A stretch of 64,000 nucleotides of DNA from Vicia villosa (taxonomy: Eukaryota; Streptophyta; Magnoliopsida; Fabales; Fabaceae). The first letter of the stretch is position 1. Every line of letters starts with the position of its first letter. The notes beneath the pieces were generated by a model. That model saw only the letters and a program-made list of their open reading frames with translations. It was not told where the DNA came from and did not search any database. Below are positions 33,458 to 46,027 of the stretch, piece after piece. Location of the stretch: positions 13,512,404 to 13,576,403 of the forward strand of contig NC_081183.1 in NCBI RefSeq assembly GCF_029867415.1, given 5' to 3'. The translations under genes were made by a program, and so were the position numbers.

Positions 33458-34865
33458 TAGGGGTGGCAAAATGGATGGATTGGATGGATATGGATTGGAT
33501 TGTTAATGGATGGATCAAAACAATCCATTAATCCATTAACAATCCACTAACATAACCTTTAAAAAATCCAATCCAATCCATCCATTAAAAATATAATCCA
33601 TCCAATCCATCCATAAACAACTTTTCAATGGATGGATATCCATCCATCCATAATTTTAATTTAAACATTTTAATTAAAATTTTCTTATAAAAAAATAAAA
33701 TTTCACAAAAAATACATTTTATAATTACAAAAAAATAATTCTCTCTTCTCTCCTTATCGGTATTTTTCCTTGTTTTAGTTACTTATGTTCCCTTTCAATT
33801 TTATTCTTTTTAGTCATAATTAAGGCGAATACTATTAAAAATGATTAAATCGCTTTTTTTTTTTTTGAAATTTTATAGTCATAATCTGCTATTTTAATTA
33901 TTTCAAGATCATAATTCAATTTTGGTATAATCCTCTACGAATATGCAATTTTGATCATAAATTAATCTGCCATTTTACAACATATTCTATCAAACGGAAT
34001 TTTACCATTTGCACAATTATGACGTTAAATGATTTCATAAAATTCTAAATTGTAGAATTCTTATGATAAAATAGAATACTAATACGTAATTAGTTTCACT
34101 TAAATATATTAAATTAATAAAAATAAAACAAAATTACTGTCAATTTTTGTTTTGTTTTTATAATCATGGTCAAATTTACTCAAATTTACCTTTATCTTTA
34201 ATTAACTAGTTTAATTTAATTGCTACTGATTATGACATTTAGTCTACTAAAGAAATTAATAAGGTTAATTTAGCCTTAATCTTAATTTTTTTTTTATAAT
34301 ATACAATATGCCAAATATGTATATTTCTAATTATAATTATGTGACTCCATCTTCTAATAAGAAACAGAATATAAATAAATATCAAAACAATAAAAAAAAT
34401 TACGGACATTATTTATCATTTGTTTCTGGGTGATATTCTACTTAGGTTAATTAACGGTAGTTTTCTATTGATTAAATAATTTAACCTGTAAGTGATTTAA
34501 GTATAGGAAAAATAGACAGAGGGAGGGGCAAAGAGAGAAAAAGGGAAAGAGATTTTTCATGTGTCTTTTATAATAAAAATAATTAATAGTGAGAAATTTT
34601 CAAAAAAAATATTTTTTGTCAATTTAAAATATAAAATAAAGTTCTGTAAAAAATTGATGTTAATTTTTGTAAAAAAAATTATTAATTAAACATAATCCAT
34701 TGGATTTCTAAAATGAGATGGATGGATTGGATCCATCCATATGATTAAATGGATGGATTGGATCCGATCCATTAAATATTATTTTGTTTGATGGATGGAT
34801 TGGATGGATTAATTTTTGGATGGATTGGATGGATATTGATTAAATGGATTTTATTGCCACCCCTA
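33458..34865. mobile_element. hAT-type non-autonomous element with GGATGGAT subterminal repeats (1,408 bp)
   Basis: The ends are inverted (TAGGGGTGGCAA at 33458; TTGCCACCCCTA at the right end). A perfect 8-bp target duplication, TTCATAAC, lies at 33450-33457 and 34866-34873. Both termini carry dense GGATGGATTGGAT / ATCCATCC repeats (33,470-33,660 and 34,710-34,860). The 1-kb centre is AT-rich with no transposase frame. TIR sequence and TSD length are diagnostic of the hAT superfamily. Confidence 0.92.
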
Positions 34866-34873
34866 TTCATAAC

Positions 34874-35588
34874 ACTGTCCATATGAATTTTGTCATGACT
34901 GTTTGTCATGACATATTAACAGGTATTTTGCATATACATCATAGGAATTCAACAAATTTTGCCATTCCATTTGCTTATTACTTAGTCTCAATTGAAGTTT
35001 AACAATCCTAAGGCAATAACTTATGTTGACTTCATTACATGACAACCTAGTATATTCCAAAACTGCAACTGTACCAATTACGGTTGAAAATAAATTTTGT
35101 TTAAAACCTACAAATTGTGTATGTATACAACCACATACACTTAATAAGGAAACTAAGTAATGATACACTCAATCCTACATGTATGTTATTGCACAATGGC
35201 AACAGCGACCTCCCTTTAATGACATGTTTAAGTAACCAAATGGATAGAACACCGACTACAAGTTCCACCTTTCTTCTCGGTGTACTTGCAACTGAGGAGA
35301 AAGATTTTGACCTACAATGACATCCTTCATTATGTTGTCTAAAAAACCAAGATAATAACCTATACCTAACTGAGGTAAATTATATTATTCTTAGTAAATG
35401 CATGGCTTTATATAAGTCAAATGCTAAGAAGTCGAAGAGGCATCAGTCTAGAAAAGTGAAATGCTAAATTCTCTCGTAATAAGTGTTTTAAAATGGCTTT
35501 TATGATTATGGGTAATTGGTATTCTAGACTTAAAATACTGATGTGAAAATTTTAGAGTATAAGTTAAAACTATTTCATTGCTTAAGGA
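34874..35588. other. Intergenic, no feature recognised
   Basis: AT-rich DNA with only short open frames (for example 34893-35168 minus) and no recognisable domain or repeat boundary. Confidence 0.5.
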
Positions 35589-36514
35589 TAGGTCTGACAA
35601 TGAATCAAACTAACTTGAAAATAGTTCGTAATTCGATTTAAAAATTAGATCATTGAACTAGGTTCATGAACTAAATGAGCTGAATATGAGCTAAAAACTA
35701 TGTTCGTTAATTAAATGAGCTGAACTTGAACTATACATGGTTTGACTCGTTTGATTCATGAGTCAATTCGATTATACATGAAATAGATTGTATTGTCTTA
35801 AAGAGTAGGTTTAAATATTTTCTCTAAATCCTAGTATCATATTTTCTTTTAATCTAACGGTTTAATTGATAATTTATATTCTCAAGTGAGTAAAATATTT
35901 CTACAAATAATTATACAAATAAAATTAACATCGTATAAATTCCAATCTTATAATTTTTATTTTATTTCTATATTTTTTATTTAAAATGTCATATATATAT
36001 ATGGACAAGATCAAATGACACCAAAGTGTCAAAGTTTAATTTGACACCAAATCTCAACTGTTAAAAGAATTAATTCAACAGTCATATTAAATAAAATAAA
36101 ATAATAATAAAATATATATAGCCTATTTTGTCGCCTAAAAAATAAGTTGTTTATATGACCGTTTGATCAATTCTTTTAACGGTTGAGATTTGGTGTCAAA
36201 TTAAATTTTGACACCTTGGTGTCATTTGATCCTATCCCATTTAAAAAACCACTTTTAAGTCCGTGAAATAAATGATTTGAACCTAACAAGATAAACCTAA
36301 CAAGTTGAACCGAGATGTTCGTGAACTTCTAAAAAGTTGAGTTTGAACTGAAAAACAAGTTTGTGATGAACTCGAACTCAAACTCGGTCAATTCTTAATG
36401 AGTCGAGTTTGAACTGAAAAAGAAGTTTGTCATAAACTCGAACTCAAACTCGGTCAATTCTTAACGAGTCGAACTGAGCTGAGGCGAGTTCGACTCGACT
36501 CATTTCCAGCCCTA
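35589..36514. mobile_element. hAT-type non-autonomous element, older, with nested MITE
   Basis: The left end is TAGGTCTGACAATGAATC and the right end is the complement of TAGGGCTGGAAATGAGTC. The 8-bp flanks are CTTAAGGA (35581-35588) and CCTAAGGA (36515-36522), with one mismatch. Subterminal GAGTCGAGTTTGAAC/ACTCGAACTCAAACTC repeats recur at 36,340-36,480. Base changes in TIRs and TSD show age. Confidence 0.8.
36001..36242. mobile_element. Palindromic MITE nested in the hAT-type element
   Basis: The two arms are nearly perfect inverted repeats over ~75 bases (left: GATCAAATGACACCAAAGTG; right: complement of GGATCAAATGACACCAAGGTG less one base). A short AT-rich loop sits around 36,090-36,150. 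Superfamily was not assigned because no clear target duplication was found; a Mutator-like origin is possible. Confidence 0.7.
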
Positions 36515-36814
36515 CCTAAGGATGTTGTAACATCAATTGAGATAAAGAAATAGACAACTAATATCCGAAAATCGTTTTAGCCATTTTGAAACTTTGATAA
36601 AATTAGCCAAAATTGTGATATACCTTTGCAACGAATCAATTGTGATAAGTTAAGGTTAGAATGCAAGATGGAAATTAGTTAGGACATGAAAAATAATCTA
36701 ATGGCATGCATGTAATCAAAATAGATATTCATAATACATAAAAATTAAGTTATCACCACTAACAAACTAGCTAAAATTGTATTAACATAGGTTTTGTTCT
36801 ATTCAAAAATAAAA

Positions 36815-37645
36815 AATGGATGTTTTAACTCCGCGAAGGAATTAAAAATGGATGGTTAGCACTTTAATGCTTAAATCGGTTCAAAATTCAATATAAGTGT
36901 AGTAAAATTGGAGATCAGAGTTTTCGACGTGACCATCATAGAATTTTGCCTTCAGACCCATGAGTAAATCTAAACTTGAATCTGAAATCCTTTCTTCTTC
37001 TCCTTTGTGGAGTTCTCGAGAGAACCTGGGATCTAGAATTTTGAGAAACCGAAGCGGAAACGGTGATAAGCTGAATGGATCGTGACAAATCTCGCTATCC
37101 GCTTCTAAGCACTCCTTAATTCTGATATTTGAGGCTGTAAACGGTGAAGATGAAAGATGATTGAAAGGTGATTGTAGATTCCTCGAAAATGGATAAATTG
37201 GAATCCAGTTTGCTCTTGAATATGTGACCTAAGGAGGTTGCGACTTGGTCATTCGAAGGCTCGATTCAGAATTGTTAGATTCCAGATCTAGAATTTCGAG
37301 TTGGTTTGTTGGTGTTGCAAAGCGAACGTGATTCTCATGGAAATCGTAGGAATCAAAAGTCGATTCTCACAAACGGCGCCACGAACGTGATTCTCATGGA
37401 AATCGTAGGAATCAAAAGTCGATTCTCACAAACGGCGCCATTATCCATTTGGGAACCAAAAATGGATGCTCTAACTCCGTGAAGCAAGCAGAAATGAAGA
37501 GAGTTGAATAAATGTTGATCTTAAACGGTAGCTCCGATCTCCTTTAGGGTGACGCGAGGTGGACCTGCATGGTTAGCACTCCAACATTCAACTTAGTTTA
37601 AGATTCAATATGAGTATAGTAAAATTTGAGATCAGAGATTGTACA
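36815..37645. repeat. Diverged direct repeats, probably old gypsy LTR fragments
   Basis: AAAAATGGATG...TTAACTCCG...GGTTAGCACT...AATATAAGTGTAGTAAAATT...GAGATCAGAG at 36820-36925 recurs with an ~80-bp insertion at 37456-37640. The complement of the shared part resembles 50,318-50,415 and 60,460-60,520. No gene is seen. Confidence 0.55.
37323..37440. repeat. Two tandem 59-bp units
   Basis: CGAACGTGATTCTCATGGAA starts at 37323 and 37382, and the two 59-bp units are identical over their length apart from the ends. Confidence 0.9.
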
Positions 37646-38361
37646 TTGTTCTTTGCATGTGAACTATTTTAACTTACATGCAAAAATTTATGAAAAAAAA
37701 ATCAAGTCTAGGTCATTATAAACTTCTTCTTATGACAAAAAAATTGAAAATTTTAGAGAGAATTTGCTACAAACTAGTTGCGAATTAGCTAGCTGCGAAT
37801 TACCTGGCATTTATGTATCTAACTATGATGTTCATTTGACCAACGAATTTAGTGACAAATTTATCTTCCAAGCATACTTGATTGATATTAATTATAAAAA
37901 AAAGTTCAAAAATGTCTTGTGTCATGTCATTAACATATTAGTCACATTAGTATTATCATGTATATGTCTTGTCTTAAAGAAAATCCACTTGATGTGTCCA
38001 TTAGCTTCGGCTAAGGGGAATTAACTAAAGAGACAAAAAAAAAAATGTAGACGTTATTATTGTCTAAAAAATTAGAAATAATTATATTGAATTATAATTT
38101 ATTTATGGAGATTAAAAATATTTTTTATTCTATTTTTTATTCGCATATAAATCGTCTTGCTTTGAAATCGAAATATCTTTTAAATACATCTTAACCAATA
38201 ACATAAAAGTGACCTATTTTGAATATAGTTGTTAGAAGATGTTTTCTAAACAATTACTACTACATATAATTTGTTTTTACAAAACTATTTAAACTTTATC
38301 TTAAAAGGAGGAAATAAATATTCCCACGTTATAAAGGCATATGATAAAAGAAGTCGTACTC
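37646..38361. other. Intergenic, no feature recognised
   Basis: AT-rich. The 86-codon plus frame at 37764-38024 has no recognisable domain. Confidence 0.5.
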
Positions 38362-41300
38362 TGTTATGAATATTTATGTTAGTGGATGTCCAATCCATCT
38401 CCATGTTCTTCATCTTCCTATTCCATACTTAATATGTGTTTAATATGTGTGATTTTCTATCTCCCTTGAGTCCTATAAATAGAGACCCATATTACAATGT
38501 AAAACACACTTGAAATAAGATAAGATAATATTGCTCTCTTTCTTCTCTACCTCTCTTTGATCTCTCTATTGTTTTAGTTAATTTCATAACACGTTATCAG
38601 CACGAAACTCTACCGTGTGAGCGATTTTATGATCAATTTGCATAATCATGTTTCTTCTCTTTCGAGTAAGTTTTTAAGATTTTTCTTCATCTTATAGATT
38701 AAATTTTAGCATGCTATTCTATTATTTTTTTGTATAAGATTTCATTGGAAATTTTGTTTAATTAACACAATTATATATTTTAAAGTTGTCTATCATTGAT
38801 AAGTTCTTGAAGCATCCCTGAAGGATTACTTAAAGAATGATTGTTCAATTTTTAAGAAAACAACAATTGTAATTTTCATGCATTCCTGAAGAATTGCATG
38901 AATAACGTGCATCCCAGAAGGATTATAAATATTATTATTTTTATTAGTAAACGATTTGTGATTGAGTTCCTGAAGAACTACAAAATGTGATTGAGTTTCT
39001 GAAGAACTATAAAAAAATTGTGATTGTGATTGAGTTCCTGAAGAACTATACAAAACAAAAAACCTCTCTTAAACTAATGTTAAGATATCTCAAGAGAATT
39101 ACTTAAAGAATTATTTTTCTTAATCGATATGAATGTATTTGATTAAAGTGTTTAATAATGAAATACTATTATATTGGTTTTGACTTGTATTTGAGGTATC
39201 GAATATCTTTGTATTACACAACACAATTTGGACAGAAAATGGGTAATAGAAAAGCTACCGTTTTTTTCACGGGCTTGTACTACACTTATATTAGTACAAT
39301 TGAAGCACATGTCATTGTAAACCTGTAGTTTACAAATTACACTTAAATGTGTCGTTGGTAAAACCGGTTGGGTCATCTCGGATATAATATGATGCGAGTA
39401 ATTTGTATTGAAGAACCAGAAGTTTCTTCAATCCAGTCAATTTTTGTGTGTTTGTAAAGGAAAATAAAAATGTGAGAAATTACATTTTGATGACATTAAT
39501 TGTTGCATCGACTAAAATATCATGCATATGTCTCTACTCACAACCAGAAGTTTGTGAAATTATTTTCTCAACTAATTAGACTAAGATCTTGTTTTATGGA
39601 TTTTTTTTATAGAAATTCATGTATAAGTATCACATATATTATTAAAATTGATATTGAATATCATATATATTCATAAAAAGAAAATGGACCCGAAGATCCA
39701 TTCTTTAGACGTCTAAAGTTAGTTATATGGTTGATACTTATGAGATCATCAATTCTAAATTATATATTTGAAACACCCTAAGTATGATATTAATATATTT
39801 ATTCGCATTAAGCCAACAAGATACTATATCTTAGTCCTCCCTAATTTATTCTAATACTTCTCATCTTAGTGAACATTTGGATGTGTTGTGTAAATTCCAA
39901 TTGCTCCAATATAATACATTAAGATGAGTCATGATAGAATATTGGAAAAATATAATTAATATGACTCTCAATTTTGAGGATATAATTTGAGAAAATAATC
40001 AAATACTTGATTGCAGCCCAGTAGGCTGATTATCACTTGATAAATTAATTTTTCCAATATTAGGGGGAGGGAAATGAACAGCTGAAATCATGAACAAGAA
40101 GTTCAAATGAAAAATTTAAACTAAATTGTTGTCTTGATCCTCGTACAAATCAATATGAACCAAATGTTCACAATATTATTCATTTGCAAAGTTTATGAAA
40201 TAAATTATCAGCTGATAATACTCCACTCAAAGTGGATTCTCTTATTGGATAATATAATAATGCAAATGAGTTGTCGTTGCGCCTGAAGCGTGGTATGAAA
40301 GTTGGTTCCAATGTTAAGAATCCTCTACTAAGAAAAGAAACTAAAGATGACCCAAGTGAGGATATGAAAATGCTTAGAGCACTTTGACATAATTTAATTT
40401 TCAGTTCCAGAAGAATAAATCAAGTACTTGAAATATGAAATAAAGAGATCTCGATAAATTATGTCATGGATGAAATGGAATGGAACCGAAATTGAGATAA
40501 CTGAATAAAGTCAATATTGACAATGTCTTTGTATACAATATAGCGCTAAAAGTGATCAATGATAACGAGGATCATGAGTCAAAGTCTATTAAAGATTGTA
40601 GACTAAGTGAGAATTGGCCAAAATAAATATATTCAATTGAAGAAGAACTAAACTCACTTTACAAGTAACTCACTTTTGGACCTGTAGTCCGAACACCTCA
40701 AGATGTGAAACTAATGTGATATAAATGAGTTTTTGTGAAAAAGAAAAATAAGAATGATATAAAGTTTGATTTATTGCTCAATGATTTTCACAAAGACCTA
40801 AGATTGATTTTGATATATTCACCTGTAGTGGATTCAATCGATTTTTGATAATTAATTAGCCTTGTAACACATGAAGGGCATAATTTGAACATGATGGGTG
40901 TAATGACATCTTATTTGTATGGTTCACTTAATAGTGACATTTACCTGAAACTCCCTGAAGGGTTCAATATACCAGAGGCACGTAATTATGGATCTCGAGA
41001 AAATTACTACATCAAATTGAACAAGTCTCTGTATGAGTTGAAAGAATCTGGATGCATGTGGTATAATCGCCTCAGTGAATATTTACTAAATGATGAATAT
41101 ACAAATAATTCAATTTGTACTTGTATTTTCATAAAATGATGTGGAAAATAATTTGCAATACTAATTATCTATGTGAATGTGATACATATTATTGGAACTC
41201 TTGAAGAGCTTCCAAAAGCTATAAATTCCTTAAAGAAAGAGTTTGAGATGAATGACCTAGGAAAAACAAAAATTATGTCTAGCCTTACAAATTGAGAATT

Positions 41301-42271
41301 TGGACAATGGAATATTTGTACACCAGGAAGATTATATAGAAAAGTGTTGAAACACTTCTATATAGACAAATCTCATTAGTTGTCTACTCCAATGATTGTT
41401 ATATCATTAGAGAGAAAGATCTTTTCAGGCCTCAAGAAAATGATTACAAAAATTGTTTGGTCCTGAAGTACCATATCTTAGTGCAATTGGAGCACTAATG
41501 TACCTTGCTAATTATACACGTCTTGATATATCGTTTGTGGTCAATCTATTACCAAGATACAATTATTCACCTACATGAAGACATTTGAACGGAGTCAAAC
41601 ATATACTTCGTTATCTTAGAGATGCTGGTTACTTGTCAGATTCTCACAATAGTAGATCAGAAACAGGCTATTTTTTTACATGTGATGGTACAACCATTTC
41701 ATGGAGATCTATGAAACAACTCATGGAAACAACTTCATCAAATCCCGCATTACTATTACCACTACATGAAGTCACTTCGAAGAAGACATTTTAAGAAACA
41801 ACTACAAAGAATATCGTCTCACATGTAAATGTCTACATGAGGGGGAGAAATACATATGTTTTGCACTCTTTTTTCCTTCACCATGGTTTTGTCCCATTGG
41901 GTTTTCCTGGTAAGGTTTTTAACGAGGCAATTCACATTCAAAGGATATTGTACTCTTTTTCCTTCACTAGAATTTTTCCCACTGGGTTTTTTCTAGTAAG
42001 GTTTTAACGAGGCATATCCTCAATGGACATCCAAGGGGGAGTGTTATGAATATTTATGTTAGTGGATGTCCAATCCATCTCCATGTTCTTCATCTTCCTA
42101 TTCCATACTTAATATGTGTTTAATATGTGTGATTTTCTATCTCCCTTGAGTCCTATAAATAGAGACCCATATTACAATGTAAAACACACTTGAAATAAGA
42201 TAAGATAATATTGCTCTCTTTCTTCTCTACCTCTCTTTGATCTCTCTATTGTTTTAGTTAATTTCATAACA
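38362..42271 (+). mobile_element. Ty1/copia element, complete ends, broken pol (3,910 bp)
   Basis: LTRs at 38362-38591 and 42042-42271 (230 bp) read identical by eye. The TSD is TACTC (38357-38361 and 42272-42276). The primer site region ACGTTATCAGCACGAAAC follows the left LTR, and the purine tract AAGGGGGAG (to 42041) precedes the right LTR. The interior is 3.45 kb, short for copia, with only decayed pol. Confidence 0.93.
39780..41800 (+). pseudogene. Decayed copia pol (integrase tail, RT, RNase H remnants)
   Basis: Recognisable islands, in order, are the pol linker (around 40,260-40,400), pre-RT FGPVVRTP and YKWVFVKKK (around 40,680-40,750), and RT with SYLYGSLNSDIYLKLPEGF and LNKSLYELKESGCMWYNRLSEYLL (40,900-41,090). 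RNase H follows with GVKHILRYLR...ETGYFFTCDGTTISWRS (41,585-41,710). Stops and frame changes separate them. The YVDD catalytic box is lost (the region near 41,170 reads VNVIHIIGT). No complete gag was recognised in 38,600-39,700, where GAGTTCCTGAAGAACTA repeats occur instead (38,960-39,050). Confidence 0.8.
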
Positions 42272-42276
42272 TACTC

Positions 42277-42751
42277 TTTTTAATATGAATGGAAAACTTT
42301 TTATTTTTCCAATTATTTAAAAAGAAAAAACAACACATCTACAAAAACAAATAGTAAAAATTTGCAACTAAGAATATTTTAATTATGTTACATGAATCAA
42401 GTTATTATTATTATTTGTTAAGAGATAAGGCAGGGAGTTGAAGGAGACGTTGTGTTATTTCATCAAAAGGAGACTTTGTATTAGTATTATTTATTTAATT
42501 GAGGGAATAAGTCAAAGAGACTTGTGCTATTTGTGTATGTTAAGATATCTTAATTTAGAACGATGATATTTTGTGTCTATTAATATATCTGTCCAGTAGT
42601 CATAATTAATTATTGAAGTCTCAAATTGATTTTGATGTGTTATTTTAGATTTAGATTATTTATAAGAATTTGTTTTAATTGTATGATTTATAATTTTTGA
42701 ATTTAAATAGATATTTATATTAAAATTTATTAGGTTGGTTAAAAATATACA
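42277..42751. other. Spacer, no feature recognised
   Basis: AT-rich DNA between the TSD of one copia element and the LTR start of the next. No gene or repeat border was recognised. Confidence 0.5.
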
Positions 42752-43221
42752 TGTTAAAGAAGTCTCACTTCACTTAGTTTTGTGAAAGAAGAGTGAATCA
42801 AAAGGTTATATATAGGATTAAAGTTCTTCTAAGTCTCACATCGCTTAGTTTTCTGAAAGAAGAAGATGTCCGAGATTATATATATGGTTCAAGTTCTTCA
42901 TTTTAGAATACATCAGTCAAAAACACTTTAAACTTATATCTGACTTTTTTATATTTTCTCTTATACTCATGTTTTAGAGTATTGTGAGGGGTAGTTGAGT
43001 ATTTGTTTTGGAGAGTGCGAGTGTATTGGGGCCTTGGATGGTTAAGGATAGTCTACATGTTGTAACAATTTTCACATATTGATATTCTCTGGTTGTAATT
43101 TGACAATGACTGTCATTTAACAACGACCGTAGTTTTTTCTCTGGTTTTAGAGTTTCCACGTTAATCTCTTGTGTTGTTATGTTGTTCCTCTTTTTCTCTA
43201 TGATTTATTTTTTTCCTAACA
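42752..43221 (+). repeat. 5' LTR of Tork-like copia element (470 bp)
   Basis: It starts TGTTAAAGAAGTC and ends TTTTTTCCTAACA, followed at once by the primer site. The promoter area repeats AAGTCTCAC...TTAGTTTTxTGAAAGAAGA twice (42,760 and 42,830) with TATATATA boxes after each. Confidence 0.8.
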
Positions 43222-43273
43222 AGTGGTATCAAGAGCTTTGGTTTGGTGGGGTATAAATTTTTAGTATGCTCTA

Positions 43274-45149
43274 TGTAACATCCCAAATTTTCTAATTTAA
43301 TTAGTTTAATTTAATTTTTAAATTAATTAATTTGGATTAGCATTTTATTGGAATTATGTGGAAAGAAATATAAAATGTTAAGTTGTTGGGCCTTATGGTG
43401 GAATTAGTAATATGGGGGTGTAAGTGTAAGGGAGCCCATCTCTAATTTTATGTTTTCATGAAATAAGGAAAAACAAGAGGAAAAAAGAGTTAGAACGTGA
43501 AAAACAAGAAGTTGTGAGAAGAGGAGCTGAAGAACGTGAAAGAGAACCAAGAGGGAGAAGACCCACTCAAGGATTTGACTAAGGTAAGGGGGGACTTCTC
43601 TGATTATCATCTATTATCGGGTTAGGGGTTAATAATATTGAATAGATGTAGGATTCGGGTCAATTGAGTCATATGATAGGTTTAGGGATTGAATCAAATT
43701 GTATGATAATTGATCTTGTGTATGAAATCTATGATATTGTGTGATCATGGCTTTGTTTGATGTGAAATTGATGTATTGTGATGTGTATTTCGTGGTATGT
43801 GTGCATTTCATTTCCTATTATTCGAATTGGTGTAATTGGAATGAGTTGGGAATGGTTGGAATGCTGTTTTATGCAGAATTTGGGGTTGCAGGTACGCAGT
43901 AACCGGTTACTGAGAGCAGGGTAACCGATTACTGCAGTGTAAAAAGGGAAATATTGCTGGCTGGGAGTCGGTAATCGGTTACTGAAAGCAGGGTAACCGA
44001 TTACCCATACAAAAAACAGGGGGATGTATTTTTTAGAAGTCGGTAATCGATTACTGAAAACAGGGTAACCGATTACCCATACAAAAACCAGGGGGATGTG
44101 TTTCGTGAGTCAGGGTAACCGGTTACTGGCCTTTGGGTAACCGATTACCACTGAAGGTTTTTGAAAAATGCAGAATTTTGTAAAATGCATAACTTTTGAA
44201 CCGTTGGTCCGTTTCGCGTGCCGTTTTGAGCTAAACGAACCTTATTAAATAATCTATGTGATGATTAATGATGTGATTGTGATTGAATGATGCATATATA
44301 TATAAACATGCTTGATTATGATGATGATTATGATGAAATGGGTATTTTGACGATGTTACTCATAGACTTGACGATGGTATAAGTATGTTCATATATGTTT
44401 GCATTCATTCATGTTCATTGGTGATACTGTATCCATAAGGGTGTGTTGGATCAGTGAAGGGCATGATTCCCATTGTGTGGAATCTGTGCCGGCAGGGCCG
44501 TATCTTGATGATGTTGGATCGGTCATGGGTTATTCCCATTTGATGATGTTGGTACCACATGCATAGTGTCAGTTGCATTCATATGCATGACTTTTATAAC
44601 ATGATTGGATGCATTCCAGTGTTATAAATATTGATGATGTTGGTTGATTGCTTTGTGATGATGAAACTTGTCTGAATGTCTGTTTGTGAAACAATTGGGT
44701 GAACAATACAGCTATGATGTGTTATTGCCTTATAGCCTTATAACATTTGTTAATTATGATGAAGACTCACCCTTACATGTTGTCATTTTCAGATTGAGGA
44801 TAGCGGCTATTCGACTCGGTGAGGATTAGCTCATGAGTCAGTTGTTTGGTTAGCGTCAGGTGTCATGCTCTGATAGTTGTAACACTGGGGACGCGAACGT
44901 TTAGAGTTTAAGTTTTGATAACTCTAGTTTTGTTTTTATGTTGAAAGATTGGTCTGAAAATGTTAAACTTAATCTGTTGAACTATTTCCGCTGTGTTGAC
45001 ATGAATTGTTTTGATTAATAAGAATTGCCTCAGTGAATGCATGACATGACTGAATGATGTTTTAATTTATTTTGAAATTGTGGCACCCTTATTTCATGTA
45101 CTCTGAATAAATTTATTTAACTTGCCGCGGGGTTTAGAAGGGTGTTACA
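43274..45149. mobile_element. Ty3/gypsy solo LTR (1,876 bp)
   Basis: It starts TGTAACATCCCAAATTTTC and ends AGGGTGTTACA, with a perfect 5-bp TSD CTCTA (43269-43273 and 45150-45154). There is no internal region, primer site or coding domain. TGTAACAxCCC ends are typical of chromovirus-type (Tekay-like) LTRs, and that lineage call is inference. It arose by recombination between two LTRs after insertion into the copia leader. Confidence 0.88.
43898..44150. repeat. Array of eight GTAAYCGRTTAC palindromes in the solo LTR
   Basis: The 12-base near-palindrome GTAACCGGTTAC / GTAACCGATTAC / GTAATCGATTAC occurs eight times, usually in pairs separated by TGAAARCAGGG. Pairs are joined by ATACAAAAAMCAGGGGGATGT spacers with ~70-bp period. 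Confidence 0.85.
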
Positions 45150-45254
45150 CTCTACGGATGCAATTTTGTTTGATCTTCCATATCAGAAAAGAAATTTTAT
45201 ACTTTGTGTTGGTTGGGAAAATTTTGTTTTGCTGCAGGAAAGATTTTTACTGCA

Positions 45255-46027
45255 ATGTCAAAATTTTAAAGTGCAGTAAAGATTGACTTCGAGGAATTTG
45301 ATGGAACAATCGATTTTGCCTTGTGGAAAATTCAAGTCAAAGACGTTTTTATCCAATTAGAATTACACAAGTCGTTGAAAGGAAACATTTCCATCATGGA
45401 CAATGAGATTTGGGAGGAATTAGATTTGAGAGCTTCGAGTACAATCCGCAAGTCTTTGGCTAAAAATATTCTTGTGAATGTTATTGGTACCTCGTCAACC
45501 AAAGAGCTTTGGAAGAAACTTGAAGGGTTATATCAAGAAAAAGGTATATCAAATTGGTAGTTGTTGAAGGAGCAGTTTCATAGCTTGCGTATAGATTAGC
45601 ATACAAAAGTATCTAATCATCTAAGTATTCTCAATGATACTATTTATGAATTAGAAACTATTGGAGTCAAGATTAAAGATGCAGATAAAGCTTTGAGACT
45701 CATATGGTCTCTTCCATCTTTCTTTGAGCATATTAAACATGTTTTGATATACGAGAAGGAAACTTTAAATTTTGAAGAAGTTTCTAGTAAAATTATTTCT
45801 GAAGAAAGAAGATTGCAAGGTGAGGATAATACTTCTTCAAACTTAGTGTTGGTTGCTAGCATGAGATCTTATGTGAAGAAAAACAACAAAACTAGTGTGA
45901 GATGTTAGAAATGTGAAAAGATTGGACAAATAAAGTATAAGTGTCTTGATGGGGCAGCGTCAGAGAAAGGCACTGATTCAAATGCTAGCAATGTCTCCTT
46001 AGTTGTGGGAGGTAATGATCTTCTCTG
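45255..46027 (+). pseudogene. Decayed Gag of Tork-like copia element
   Basis: Reading plus, after an early stop (codon 5), the frame gives VKIDFEEFDGTIDFALWKIQ, ELWKKLEGLYQEKG, a stop, then LIWSLPSFFEHIKHVLIYEK. The zinc knuckle region is damaged: the first Cys codon is followed by a stop, and the His position reads Gln in GQIKYKC. It is a dead gag. Confidence 0.8.

Larger units (their letters stand above)
42752..46027 (+). mobile_element. Tork/Tnt1-like copia element, 5' part, split by a gypsy solo LTR
   Basis: It comprises the LTR 42752-43221, the primer site AGTGGTATCAAGAGC at 43222-43236, a leader, and a decayed gag (45255-46027). The gag looks like the Tnt1/Tork type (FDGTIDFALWKIQ). 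Downstream of 46027 the line is lost, and no 3' LTR was found. Confidence 0.75.

Noticed and set aside
42042..42271. Solo LTR
   Set aside because: It pairs with the identical copy at 38,362-38,591 and shares the TACTC duplication, so it is the 3' LTR of a complete element.
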